A DNA stretch of 30,334 bases, taken from Cellvibrionales bacterium UBA1969. Lineage in GTDB: Bacteria; Pseudomonadota; Gammaproteobacteria; Pseudomonadales; UBA7434. Every line of letters begins with the position of its first letter. The first letter of the stretch is position 1. Under the pieces are notes generated by a model that saw nothing but the letters and a program-made list of their open reading frames with translations, was not told where the DNA came from and did no database searches. A program made the translations under genes and the position numbers. Below, piece after piece: positions 1 to 8,477 of the stretch. Where the stretch lies: positions 46,854-77,187 of the forward strand of contig DDDX01000073.1 in assembly GCA_002339085.1 (NCBI GenBank), written 5' to 3'.

Positions 1-2
1 TA

Positions 3-971
3 GAGTCAATGGACGGTATGTTAGAAGCGCTAATTCCCGATGACTGGGTGCGCGATGCTTTTCAAAAAGAGCTAAGCCAAGAAGAGCTGGATAAGCTGCA
101 AAGTTTCGATAACTTAGAAGAATTGATTGAGAAATTTAAAGAACGGCTTGCCGAGCAAGAAGAGCGGCATGAAGGCGGTAACAAATGGATTGGTACTGGC
201 GGCACATCACCTTTCGGTAATAATGGCTTTCATCCTGAAGGCATTCGCGTTGGCGGTGAAGGTAAACAAAACAAAGCGGTTAAGGTCTGGGAAAAAAGGG
301 ATTACAAAAATCTTGATGGCGACAGTGCCTTGGGGACTCGCAATATTCAATTGGCACTTCGTAGGCTTCGCAAGTTCGCTCGAGCTGGTGCAGAAGATCT
401 TTTAGACCTTGATGATACCATTAGCTCTACCGCACGAAATGCCGGTTTACTGGATATTAAAATGGTGCCTGAGCGACATAATGCCGTTAAAGTACTAATT
501 TTTTTTGATATCGGTGGTTCAATGGATTATCACGTTGCAGCCTGCGAACAGTTATTTTCTGCGGTTAGATCTGAGTTTAAGCATTTAGAATTCTTTTACT
601 TTCATAATTTTATTTACGAATCCGTATGGAAAGATAACCGTCGTCGAATGAATGAGTCGACCTCGACAGTCGATATTTTAAATAAGTATGCCCATGACTA
701 TAAAGTGATATTTGTTGGCGATGCAGCGATGTCCCCTTATGAAATTATGTCTGATGGCGGCAGTGTCGAACACTGGAATAAAGAATCTGGTGAGGTTTGG
801 ATGCGGCGCGTGTTAGCGAATTACCCTCAAGTTGCTTGGATCAATCCTGTTGCTCAAAGTGAGTGGCAGTATTCTCAGTCAACCCGTATCATTGATGATC
901 TTTTTGAAGGGAATATGTTCCCAATGACAGTGAATGGCTTGGAGTCATGCATGGCGCATCTGGCTCGTTAG
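3..971 (+). CDS. vWA-domain CoxE-like protein, 5' end outside window
   Basis: The reading frame is open to the left edge, and relatives of this family are longer at the N-terminus, so the first in-frame ATG at position 9 is probably internal and the gene is cut by the window. Residues are counted from that ATG. Residues 1-60 are charged and probably helical. A glycine-rich linker lies near 56-84. A von Willebrand A fold follows, with a MIDAS-like DIGGS at 167-171, where the usual first Ser is Gly, a further Asp in FVGDAAMSPYE near 238, and WINP at 277-280. Proteins of this type usually work with a MoxR-type AAA+ ATPase, which would be expected just upstream. The role, metal insertion or chaperone-like, is inferred. 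The stop codon lies one base from the stop of the convergent methyltransferase gene. Confidence 0.85.
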   Translation, partial: ESMDGMLEALIPDDWVRDAFQKELSQEELDKLQSFDNLEELIEKFKERLAEQEERHEGGNKWIGTGGTSPFGNNGFHPEGIRVGGEGKQNKAVKVWEKRDYKNLDGDSALGTRNIQLALRRLRKFARAGAEDLLDLDDTISSTARNAGLLDIKMVPERHNAVKVLIFFDIGGSMDYHVAACEQLFSAVRSEFKHLEFFYFHNFIYESVWKDNRRRMNESTSTVDILNKYAHDYKVIFVGDAAMSPYEIMSDGGSVEHWNKESGEVWMRRVLANYPQVAWINPVAQSEWQYSQSTRIIDDLFEGNMFPMTVNGLESCMAHLAR

Positions 972-972
972 T

Positions 973-1767
973 TTAAGCAAACGCAATCAGTGCCGCAGTA
1001 ATCGCAACGTTAAGTGATTCAACACCATTTTTCATGGGTATATAGACGCTAAAATCCGCTTTTCTTTGGGCTGCATCACTGATGCCGTCCGTCTCGTTAC
1101 CTAATACGAAAGCGGTTGCTTGTCTGCAATTTTCTCTTATCTCTCGATACGCAATTTCTTTAGTGTTACCGTGGATATTTGATCTGGCGTTGAGTGTCGC
1201 GAGTGAGATCTTATGATCTGAGAGCGTGCTTAAAGCTTCAATGAGTGATTCGCAGCGAATAATCGGGCATTTGAATATCGCTCCAGCGCTGGCTTTTATG
1301 ACTAATGGGCCTAACTCTGCGGTACCTTGTTTAGGGATGACCACTGCTGTAATTCCCGCTGCTGCCGCTGATCGAATAATCATACCAACGTTTTGAGGGT
1401 TAGTCACAGAATCAAGAATTAAAAAACGGTCGTTTGAAGTGCCCAGATATTGATTAAAAAAGTCGTCCAAAGTAAAGTAGTTAGCTAGCGCAAGGTCGGC
1501 GGCAATTCCTTGGTCTTGTTTGCTGTTGCGCGAAATTCTTGATAACACACGCTTATCTATCCAATTTAATTCAACATTTTGACTGATAGCTAGCTTCTCA
1601 ATATTGCTTAAAATAGTTGCCGGTTTATTACTGTGTGCCAAGTGAATTTTAGCAACAGAAATAGACGGGTCTTGCAGGGCTTCAAGCACAGGCTTGCGGC
1701 CATAAATAGTTAACATACCATCGTACTTATTTTTCTTTTGAAGATAAGTATTTAGCTCTAATTTCAT
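973..1767 (-). CDS. TrmH/SpoU-family RNA 2'-O-methyltransferase
   Basis: This is a SPOUT methyltransferase that should transfer a methyl group from SAM to a ribose 2'-OH in rRNA or tRNA. The N-terminal part, from IYGRKPVLEAL on, looks like the SpoU substrate-binding domain. The three SpoU motifs are all present: NPQNVGMIIRSAAAAG, FVLGNETDGIS and IPMKNGVESLNVA. The length (264 aa) is close to RlmB (about 243 aa). The target cannot be decided, so no symbol is given. The start is uncertain: an internal ATG at 1716 begins MLTIYGRKPV, closer to where RlmB proteins start, and neither start has a clear Shine-Dalgarno. It is convergent with the vWA gene with one base between the stops, so no terminator fits between them. 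Confidence 0.9.
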   Translation of the reverse strand: MKLELNTYLQKKNKYDGMLTIYGRKPVLEALQDPSISVAKIHLAHSNKPATILSNIEKLAISQNVELNWIDKRVLSRISRNSKQDQGIAADLALANYFTLDDFFNQYLGTSNDRFLILDSVTNPQNVGMIIRSAAAAGITAVVIPKQGTAELGPLVIKASAGAIFKCPIIRCESLIEALSTLSDHKISLATLNARSNIHGNTKEIAYREIRENCRQATAFVLGNETDGISDAAQRKADFSVYIPMKNGVESLNVAITAALIAFA

Positions 1768-2126
1768 TGTTCTGTTCTCGTAAAAGTGCGTTGTTGTAGG
1801 CGCTGGATTAAGTATGACAGCCTAATTGGCGATTGTTTTTTATTCAACATGGTCGGTCTGAAATCTTATAAATGGACTATCTTGTTTTCATTATTTCACT
1901 CGAACGTTCTATACCTTAAAAAATATGGCCTTATTATGGAACACAAGAAATCTCTTATGCACTATATTGGTGAAAATAATCGATAACTTCTTTTTTCGAC
2001 TCGAAATTGGGCGTATATTTTTACAAAACACCAAAATTGCTCTCGATTTGCCTCAGTAAAGCCCATAGTATCTGCGTCAAATTGTAAAATAAAATGCCTT
2101 TGGCGATGAAAATGAGGAGCTTAATT
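1768..2126. other. Intergenic region upstream of the ammonium transporter
   Basis: About 360 bases lie between two divergent genes. A 66-codon frame at 1786-1986 on the plus strand has no ribosome binding site and an unconvincing composition (Cys-Arg-rich start, no domain), so I do not call it. I looked for a sigma-54 (-24/-12) promoter, expected for a nitrogen-controlled transporter, and found no clear match. The promoters of both neighbours must lie here, but I cannot place them. Confidence 0.5.
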
Positions 2127-3422
2127 GTGGATATTTTAAAAAATAGCAAATATTTGTTGCTAGTCAGTACTCTGATGCTGAGCGGTTCGGCTTTTGCCGA
2201 AGACGGTCTCAGTGGTGCTAACACGGCTTGGATTATGACATCTACAGCCCTAGTTTTATTTATGACCCTGCCAGGACTCGCGTTATTTTATGCTGGTTTA
2301 GTCCGTTCTAAAAATGTTTTATCCGTTTTAATGCAGTGCTTCTCGATTGCTTGTGTAGCTTCGGTGGTCTGGTTTGTCGCAGGTTATAGTTTGGCATTTG
2401 GTTCAGGCAATGCGTTTATTGGTGATTTGAGTAATCTATTTTTAGCCAATGTTGCCGAGGGAACACTATCGGGTGATATTCCTGAGAGTGTTTTTCTGAT
2501 GTTTCAAATGACTTTCGCGATTATTACACCGGCGCTAGTGATTGGTGGTTTTGCAGAGCGAATGAAGTTTAGTGCCGTGATGTTATTTACTGTCTTTTGG
2601 TTACTGGCGGTCTATGCACCAGTATGTCATTGGGTCTGGGGCGGCGGTTGGCTCGGTCAAATGGGCGCCTTGGATTTTGCTGGCGGTCTTGTCGTACATA
2701 TTACAGCGGGTGTAGCAGCCTTAGTCGCCGCTATCATGGTAGGTCCCCGTAGTGGTTTTTCTGTTACTCCTATGCCTCCGCACAATTTAACCTTATCTGT
2801 TGCAGGCGCAGGTATGCTCTGGGTGGGTTGGTTTGGTTTTAATGGTGGCAGTGCATTAGGTGCCAACGGTGATGCGGGTATGGCTATTCTCGCGACACAT
2901 CTTTCAGCCGCATGTGGTGCGGGTACTTGGGCCGCGATTGAATGGATTAAACATGGTAAGCCAAGTGTGTTGGGTATTATTACTGGCATGGTTGCAGGTC
3001 TTGGAACAATTACCCCAGCCTCTGGTTTTGTTGGCCCTGCTGGCGCTGTAGTTATTGGGATTTCTGCTGGTGCAGTTTGTTTCTATGCCACGATGTACAT
3101 CAAGCAGACGTTAAAAATTGATGATTCGCTCGATGTCATGCCGGTTCACGGTGTGGGTGGTATTTTGGGCACCTTAGCCGTAGCAGTTTTTGCTAGTTCA
3201 GAGCTAGGTTTATTCAGTGGTCAGGGCTTAGATAACACTATCGGAGCACAGCTTGCGATTCAAGCTCAAGGTGTTGTGGCGACCATTGCTTATACTGCTG
3301 TAGTGACTTACATCATATTTAAAGTGATTAGCATGTTAACCGGTGGTATTCGCGTCGATGAAGATGAAGAGTCGCAAGGCCTTGATATCGTTTCTCACAA
3401 TGAAAGAGGTTACGATATATAA
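2127..3422 (+). CDS. amtB: Ammonium transporter (Amt family)
   Basis: This inner-membrane channel conducts ammonium/ammonia and is a trimer in the family. I place the start at GTG 2127 because GAGGAG at 2114-2119 sits 7 bases upstream. It then opens with VDILKNSKYLLL and a signal peptide ending SAFA before EDGLSGA, as is usual for Amt proteins. ATG codons at 2094, 2106 and 2112 are in frame but have no ribosome site. The product is about 431 aa with many hydrophobic segments. Diagnostic motifs are GLALFYAGLVRSKN, DFAGGLVVHITAG (first pore His), WVGWFGFNGGSAL and VHGVGGILGT (second pore His). No glnK/PII gene is next to it, although the two are often paired. A strong terminator follows. Confidence 0.95.
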   Translation: MDILKNSKYLLLVSTLMLSGSAFAEDGLSGANTAWIMTSTALVLFMTLPGLALFYAGLVRSKNVLSVLMQCFSIACVASVVWFVAGYSLAFGSGNAFIGDLSNLFLANVAEGTLSGDIPESVFLMFQMTFAIITPALVIGGFAERMKFSAVMLFTVFWLLAVYAPVCHWVWGGGWLGQMGALDFAGGLVVHITAGVAALVAAIMVGPRSGFSVTPMPPHNLTLSVAGAGMLWVGWFGFNGGSALGANGDAGMAILATHLSAACGAGTWAAIEWIKHGKPSVLGIITGMVAGLGTITPASGFVGPAGAVVIGISAGAVCFYATMYIKQTLKIDDSLDVMPVHGVGGILGTLAVAVFASSELGLFSGQGLDNTIGAQLAIQAQGVVATIAYTAVVTYIIFKVISMLTGGIRVDEDEESQGLDIVSHNERGYDI

Positions 3423-3438
3423 GAAGCCGATTGTTATT

Positions 3439-3470
3439 AAAAAACCCGCATATATATTGCGGGTTTTTTT
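3439..3470. terminator. Bidirectional Rho-independent terminator between amtB and panE
   Basis: A perfect 12-bp stem, AAAAAACCCGCA with TGCGGGTTTTTT, encloses the 7-base loop TATATAT. The run of T's on one strand and of A's on the other lets it work in both directions, which suits the convergent genes amtB and panE. Confidence 0.92.
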
Positions 3471-3501
3471 GTCTATTAATTACTGATAAAAGACTAGTTG
3501 A

Positions 3502-4569
3502 TTAGTTGTTTGTCTTAGTCAGTGTATCCACTAAATCAAGATTGATTGGACAGGGCACGGCGTATTGCTCGGCCCGTCGAATAAAATATCGATTGAGATG
3601 CTTAAGTTCTAACGGTCGCCCTTTTTTTAGATCAGTTAACATTGATGAAGTGTTTTTTTCAGTGAGCAAAGCGATTTTTTTTGTATCGCTAATTATCTGT
3701 GCAGTTGTTGTTGAAATAGGGCAGTGAGTTTGCTTAATAATATGAGCTAATTCTTCGCACAGCGTATGAATTTTTGTCTGCCTCTCATTATTAATAAAAA
3801 GTTCACCGTTAGTACATTTATAAAAAGCGGTTAAGGGATTGATGACACAGTTAATCAATGCTTTGTGCCAGATTTTTTCTTCGATATCATTTACTATTGA
3901 GGTGTTTAAAAAAAGGTTCGCTAGCTTAAGATCGGCAAGTTGCTGTAAAGATTGAACTGAACTGTGAGCTACACTCAGCTCGTCTGCTTCGTAACGGCCT
4001 ATATAAGTATGGCCGAGGCCTGTGTGCTTAACTTTAAACGGCTGGTCTAATCTTGCGCCATCTGAGCTAACACCTTGCAGTAATTGTCGGCCAGTCTTCT
4101 CACTGCTAAGTTCACTTCCGCTCTCACTCTGATACTGTAGCGCAGTAAGTAATGCTTGGTGCATGCCGAGTCCGTTACTTAGACACAGTATCTTCGCAGA
4201 GTTTGAAAGTTGCGATAAGATAGGATTCAGTGCGGCAAGCGCATCTTGAGCTTTAGTCGCAATGATTAGGTGCGAGATGGTTCGGTTTTCGCGGCAGAGC
4301 TGTTTTTGTCCAAGTATTTCGACAGTAAATCGTTGTTTCGCTTTGTCACTAAAGAGCGGGCTGTATTCAACCGTTTGATCACAACTTACTAAATCATGGT
4401 TACCTTGAGATTTGACTAACAAAGATACCTCGCAGCCAGCCTCACGTAAAGCGCAAGCCCACAAGCAACCGATAGCACCTGCACCGATAATATACCAATG
4501 TTTTGGACTAGATTGATCCACTCCTGACACTCTCTTCATTGATTGACTAATTTGGCATATAGTTTTCAT
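3502..4569 (-). CDS. panE: Ketopantoate reductase family protein (PanE/ApbA)
   Basis: The family reduces 2-dehydropantoate to pantoate with NADPH, on the way to pantothenate and CoA. A Rossmann GAGAIG lies at residues 29-34 after WYII. The catalytic Lys and Asn pair are in WHKALINCVINPLTA, K236 and N240, the same spacing as E. coli K176 and N180. The length of 355 aa exceeds the usual 300 or so. About 20 residues at the N-terminus may be over-called, because an internal ATG (residue 11) and a GTG (VDQSSPK) are also possible starts. There are extra residues around 145-165. panE next to yajQ also occurs in Pseudomonas, which supports the assignment. Other ketopantoate-reductase-like oxidoreductases cannot be excluded. 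It is divergent from yajQ. Confidence 0.8.
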   Translation of the reverse strand: MKTICQISQSMKRVSGVDQSSPKHWYIIGAGAIGCLWACALREAGCEVSLLVKSQGNHDLVSCDQTVEYSPLFSDKAKQRFTVEILGQKQLCRENRTISHLIIATKAQDALAALNPILSQLSNSAKILCLSNGLGMHQALLTALQYQSESGSELSSEKTGRQLLQGVSSDGARLDQPFKVKHTGLGHTYIGRYEADELSVAHSSVQSLQQLADLKLANLFLNTSIVNDIEEKIWHKALINCVINPLTAFYKCTNGELFINNERQTKIHTLCEELAHIIKQTHCPISTTTAQIISDTKKIALLTEKNTSSMLTDLKKGRPLELKHLNRYFIRRAEQYAVPCPINLDLVDTLTKTNN

Positions 4570-4711
4570 GATAGCAACGCGTTAAAATGACTAAAGTTTA
4601 GAATTTAGTGCAATCTATCCATTTAAATGACAATAACTGTGTTTAGATCGGTTATTCACTTATCAGATGCGTCATAATCTACTTATTATTGACGCTAGGA
4701 GTCAGTAGCTT

Positions 4712-5194
4712 ATGCCATCTTTTGATATTGTATCGGAAGTCGATTTACATCAATTAACTAATGCTGTTGATCAGGCTAACCGCATTATAGGAAATCGCTT
4801 TGATTTTAAGGGAGTAGAAGCGCGCTTTGAGCGTGATCAGCGTGTGGTCAGTCTTTATGCTGAGGCTGAATTTCAACTACAGCAGATGCTCGATATGCTG
4901 CAAAGTGCTCTGCACAAATGTGATATAGATATTGCCTGTATGGGTATGGGTGAGATCAGCCAAGCGGGTAAGCAGTGCAAGCAAGTGATTACTTTAAGGC
5001 ACGGTATTGACACAGATACCTGCAAATTAATTGTAAAGAAAATAAAAAGTCAAAAATTAAAAGTGCAATCGACAATACAAAGTGAGCAAGTCCGAGTGAC
5101 GGGGAAAAAAAGAGACGACTTGCAAACGGCGATTGCTTTTTTAAAGGTAGAAGATTTTAAATTTCCCCTACAGTTCTCGAACTTCAGAGATTAA
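4712..5194 (+). CDS. yajQ: YajQ-family nucleotide / cyclic-di-GMP-binding protein
   Basis: This small cytoplasmic protein of 160 aa has the family's length and signature: MPSFDIVSEVD at the start, NRIIGNRFDFKG at about 24-35, and repeated beta-alpha-beta halves ending VEDFKFPLQFSNFRD. YajQ proteins bind nucleotides, and some Xanthomonas and Pseudomonas members bind cyclic di-GMP and act in gene control. AGGAG at 4697-4701 lies 10 bases before the ATG. The next gene starts only 26 bases after the stop with no terminator, so yajQ may share a transcript with the hydrolase and P450 that follow. Confidence 0.95.
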   Translation: MPSFDIVSEVDLHQLTNAVDQANRIIGNRFDFKGVEARFERDQRVVSLYAEAEFQLQQMLDMLQSALHKCDIDIACMGMGEISQAGKQCKQVITLRHGIDTDTCKLIVKKIKSQKLKVQSTIQSEQVRVTGKKRDDLQTAIAFLKVEDFKFPLQFSNFRD

Positions 5195-5220
5195 ATTCTT
5201 TTTAAAAATGATTCGGTGGA

Positions 5221-6321
5221 GTGAACTTGACAGCGAATAATGAACGACCCATGGCCGGTGATAAATATGCTCGAGGCTTGCATTATCCTTTAGGTGTTGA
5301 TTGGGCGCCAGAAACTTTAACTCCTCATGAGATTGCTCAAGGGGTCTATTGGTTACGAATGGCGCTGCCCATGAAGCTTGACCATATTAATCTTTGGCTA
5401 CTTGAAGATGGTGATGGTTGGACGATCGTTGACAGCTGCATGAATTTATCCGATGCGAAAGCTATTTGGGAGCAATTATTTAACGGGTTTATGCAACGGA
5501 GGCCTGTGAAGCGTGTGATCGCCACTCATATGCATCCCGACCATATTGGTTTAGCTGGTTGGCTTTGTGAACAACATGACTGTGAGTTGTGGATGTCGCG
5601 TCAGGAGTATTTAATGTGCCGTAACCTGACGAGTTATACTGGCCAAGAGGCCCCTGAAGCGGCAATTCGTTTTCTTGTTAGGGCCGGCATGGATGAAAAC
5701 TATATTGAACAATACCGTAAGCGGTTTGGTTTTTTTGGTGAAATGATCTCGCCGTTGCCCGATAGTTACCGTCGTCTGATTGACGGTGAAACCTTTGAAG
5801 TGAATGGCCATTATTGGCAGGTATTGACGACCAGCGGACATTCGCCAGAGCATGTATCTTTATATTGTCCGGGTTTAAAATGTATGATCTCTGGCGATCA
5901 AGTATTACCGCGCATTACGCCCAATGTCAGCATTTTTCCCAATGAGCCCAATGGTGATTCATTGAAGGAATGGCTGCACGGTTTAGAGCGACTACGTCAG
6001 ATTTTGCCAGATAATCTGCTGGTTTTGCCTTCTCACCAAGAGCCTTTCTATGGTGTAAGAACCCGCTTGACCCAGATTATTGAGTCCCACGATGAAGGCC
6101 TCGATAATCTTTATCAAGCCTTAATTGAGCCCAAGCGAGTCATCGACTGCTTTAGCGACTTGTTTAAAAACCCTATCAGCAATTCAACACTTAATCTCGC
6201 TGCCGGTGAAACGCTGGCGCACTTAAACTGCTTAATTGGCCGTAAGATGGCGACCTTTGAGGAAGACGAGCAAGGTGTTTATTGGTACCAACAAGTACCT
6301 GAAGCGAGGCAGTTTGATTAA
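5221..6321 (+). CDS. Metallo-beta-lactamase-fold hydrolase
   Basis: The metal-binding residues are those of a two-zinc MBL hydrolase: HMHPDH at 103-108, His207 in SGHSPEH, Asp226 in ISGDQ and His272 in LPSHQEP. The C-terminal third is helical and ends in a short domain (ETLAHLNCLIG...GVYWY) like the winged part of LACTB2/hydroxyacylglutathione-hydrolase relatives. A thioesterase or lactonase role is plausible, and the true substrate is unknown. The start is uncertain: GTG 5221 is used, but GGTGGAG at 5215-5221 is better spaced for TTG 5227, and ATG 5251 is also in frame. The stop codon directly abuts the P450 start codon, with no intervening base, so the two are almost certainly translated together. 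Confidence 0.88.
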   Translation: MNLTANNERPMAGDKYARGLHYPLGVDWAPETLTPHEIAQGVYWLRMALPMKLDHINLWLLEDGDGWTIVDSCMNLSDAKAIWEQLFNGFMQRRPVKRVIATHMHPDHIGLAGWLCEQHDCELWMSRQEYLMCRNLTSYTGQEAPEAAIRFLVRAGMDENYIEQYRKRFGFFGEMISPLPDSYRRLIDGETFEVNGHYWQVLTTSGHSPEHVSLYCPGLKCMISGDQVLPRITPNVSIFPNEPNGDSLKEWLHGLERLRQILPDNLLVLPSHQEPFYGVRTRLTQIIESHDEGLDNLYQALIEPKRVIDCFSDLFKNPISNSTLNLAAGETLAHLNCLIGRKMATFEEDEQGVYWYQQVPEARQFD

Positions 6322-7575
6322 ATGAATGAAAAAGACGTTGAGCTTAATCCCTTTTCGCCCGAGGTGATCGCATCACCTTGGGATTTTTTCGAGCAACTGC
6401 GCGAGCGATCTCCAGTCTATGCCTTACCGAATAATGCTTATTACTTAGTGAGTCGCTACCAAGACGTCAAGGCCATAGCTCTGGATACCGAAACCTATTC
6501 ATCGAATTTGGTTTCGGTGATGTTGAGTACCAATGCCGATAATGCCTCAGGAAAACCGCCAGAAATGATAAATTTATCCGGTGGTGAAGGGCAGAAGGCT
6601 CAGGCAACGGATGTCTTGGCCATCGCCGATCCACCCCAGCACACACGCCAGCGGCGCGTCGCCAATCGCGCTTTTACAATGCGGCGAGTCGCTAAAATGG
6701 AGCAACGTATTGTCTCCCTTTGCAATGAATTATTATCGGATATAAATAGCGAAAAATTCGATTGGATCAAGAAATTCGCTGCGCCTTTACCGTTAATTAT
6801 CATTATGGAGTTAATCGGCTTTCCATTAGCTGATCGAGCGAAACTTAAGCGTTGGTCTGACGCATCGGTGGCGCTACTTAGCGGTATTAATACCGCTGAA
6901 GAGTTAATGGCGCATGGTGAACAGATTAATCAGCTGATCGCTTATCTTGCCGAACATTACGATCGTGCTTTTGAAACACCGGGTGATAATTTATTGGGTG
7001 ATTTGATTGTTGAGTCAAAGTTAGATGACCAGCAATTCGGTCGCGATGAAATTGTATCCATGCTAGTGCAATTGCTTTCTGCCGGCAATGAAACGACCGC
7101 CAGTTTAGTGGGTAGTGGTATGTTAATGTTGTGCCAAGATCAGTCCTTACAGTCTGAGCTTCGTCAGAATCCAGATAAAATCAGCGCATTTGTTGAAGAG
7201 GTTCTGCGGCTAGAATCACCGTTTCATGGCCATTTTCGACTAGTGAAAAAAGATCATATCTTACATGATGTGCAGTTAAAAGCAGGGGATCGACTGATGT
7301 TAATGTGGTCCTCGACTGGCCGTGATCCTGATCAGTTTAATGAGCCCTTAACAGTGAAGCTAGATCGTGCTAAGCCAAACTCACATTTGGCTTTTGGCTA
7401 TGGAATCCATCATTGTATTGGTGCTGCATTATCACGTGCTGAGGCGAGAATTGCATTTGAAACGGTTTTAAAGTCTTCAGATCATCTTTCTCTGAGTACT
7501 AAAGAGTCATTTAATTACATCCCGAGCCTATTTATAAGGAGCCTTAAAAACTTAGGTATTATTATTCGGAAATAG
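6322..7575 (+). CDS. Cytochrome P450 (bacterial class I)
   Basis: This soluble haem monooxygenase of 417 aa is of normal bacterial length and has no membrane anchor. The I-helix oxygen-binding motif AGNETT is at 254-259, the ExxR of the K-helix is E293-R296 in EEVLR, and the haem-binding loop FGYGIHHCIG is at 358-367, with Cys365 as the iron ligand. The Pro/His-rich DPPQHTRQRR near 103-112 is the usual C-helix region. It needs electrons from a ferredoxin and reductase, and neither is encoded nearby. The gene starts immediately after the MBL-hydrolase stop, suggesting hydroxylation and hydrolysis of the same compound. The family number and substrate cannot be told from sequence alone. Confidence 0.93.
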   Translation: MNEKDVELNPFSPEVIASPWDFFEQLRERSPVYALPNNAYYLVSRYQDVKAIALDTETYSSNLVSVMLSTNADNASGKPPEMINLSGGEGQKAQATDVLAIADPPQHTRQRRVANRAFTMRRVAKMEQRIVSLCNELLSDINSEKFDWIKKFAAPLPLIIIMELIGFPLADRAKLKRWSDASVALLSGINTAEELMAHGEQINQLIAYLAEHYDRAFETPGDNLLGDLIVESKLDDQQFGRDEIVSMLVQLLSAGNETTASLVGSGMLMLCQDQSLQSELRQNPDKISAFVEEVLRLESPFHGHFRLVKKDHILHDVQLKAGDRLMLMWSSTGRDPDQFNEPLTVKLDRAKPNSHLAFGYGIHHCIGAALSRAEARIAFETVLKSSDHLSLSTKESFNYIPSLFIRSLKNLGIIIRK

Positions 7576-7897
7576 GTTGATTTAAGGTATCTTATTATTG
7601 TGCTAGCTTATCGCAGTGATGCATGTAAACCATTGAATATATTACTATATAAATTGTAATATTGTCTTGGTTCCGTTCTAATCAGGCATCAATCTAGAAT
7701 TTACAATGGAAAGGCGAATTAAAGTAGATTCGTAGACTAAAAAAGACATTAAATAATGTGTCGGATAAAATAGTTCGTCAGGCGAACCCTGATTAAATTA
7801 GATATCTTAATTTGACTAAAACTATTTCCTTTGCAATTTGATTGAGGTACTAATCAAAATAAGATTAGTGATGATAAGACTTTAGGAATATATAGAA
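7576..7897. other. AT-rich intergenic region before the winged-helix gene
   Basis: No terminator hairpin is evident after the P450, and no coding frame is supported. Base composition becomes visibly richer in A and T from here to about 10100. The region contains one copy of a diverged repeat (7758-7850) that is also found upstream of the exported-protein pair. The small hairpin GTTCG-TCAGG-CGAAC at about 7773-7787 lies inside it. Confidence 0.55.
7758..7850 (+). repeat. Diverged duplicated upstream segment, copy 1
   Basis: The segment starts GTGTCGGATAAA and continues through CGTCA, GAAC and CTGA blocks to TTGAC (7812-7816) and TTGC (7831-7834). The same ordered blocks occur at 8478-8570 with almost the same spacing: 54 against 55 bases from GTG to TTGAC, and 19 against 18 from TTGAC to TTGC. 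It lies 50-140 bases before the winged-helix gene and may carry its promoter. The -10 element is poor in this copy. Confidence 0.55.
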
Positions 7898-8263
7898 GTG
7901 AAAAACCAAACAGTTTCTTTAGAACGTCTCTGGGCATCTGAATTAACAACCAATTCAAAAATCATTGTAGCATTTATTTTGGCTTCAGAAAGTGAGGCAT
8001 CTTACAGCGGTTTCCCTTTAGTTGTAGAAATTATGAAAGGATGCTCGATGAGCAAAACTACTGTTCATAAAAATCTTAATCTACTTTTACTAGAAGAGTG
8101 GATAATAAGAGGCAGAAGCTTAAAAGGTAGTCGTAGGAATTATTCCATAAATAAGGAAAAGTTAGGACAATTTATGGAAATTCGTATTCAGCCATCAGAA
8201 TCAATTACTGTCTTTGGAAAAGAACATTTTTATAAAGAATTTTTCTCCAACCTAACTGACTAG
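7898..8263 (+). CDS. Small winged-helix DNA-binding protein
   Basis: The product has 121 aa. The start is GTG 7898, with AGGAA at 7884-7888 nine bases upstream. The residues around 49-69 (SMSKTTVHKNLNLLLLEEWI) read as a helix-turn-helix of the HTH_36/MarR-like winged type, followed by a basic wing, RGRSLKGSRRNYSI. The last 40 residues are not recognisable. I infer a transcription regulator; replication-initiator relatives share this fold. It stands alone between a P450 operon and the exported-protein pair. Because the segment before it is repeated before that pair, it may control itself and them. The AT-rich base use differs from the catabolic genes and suggests acquisition by transfer. Confidence 0.7.
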   Translation: MKNQTVSLERLWASELTTNSKIIVAFILASESEASYSGFPLVVEIMKGCSMSKTTVHKNLNLLLLEEWIIRGRSLKGSRRNYSINKEKLGQFMEIRIQPSESITVFGKEHFYKEFFSNLTD

Positions 8264-8383
8264 CGCTATTTTTTTCATGAATCTTAACTGATATAACTTT
8301 CGCCGCATAAATCGCTATATTTCATTGATTCACGAGCAAATCTGTTGAAAATGTGCACAATCGAGCGCACCATTGTAGACGAA

Positions 8384-8426
8384 CCACAACCCATAAGCAT
8401 TATAATCGTTGAGCCATAACCCACAA
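8384..8426 (+). promoter_or_regulatory. Phased CCAYAAS heptamer repeats, candidate activator site
   Basis: CCACAACCCATAAG at 8384-8397 and CCATAACCCACAAC at 8414-8427 each contain two adjacent heptamers of the form CCAYAAS. The two pairs start 30 bases apart, close to three DNA turns, so they would face the same side of the helix. This resembles tandem half-sites for a response regulator. It lies about 105 bases upstream of the -35 element at 8533. Confidence 0.45.
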
Positions 8427-8477
8427 CTGAACCTCGTATCACCCTAGGTTCGCTTATTAATCAATGACTTAAGTTCT

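Noticed and set aside
1786..1986. 66-codon frame upstream of amtB
   Set aside because: No ribosome site, odd composition and no recognisable domain.
2657..2989. 110-codon minus-strand frame inside amtB
   Set aside because: Lies wholly within a certain membrane-protein gene; Pro/Ala-rich translation typical of an antisense frame.
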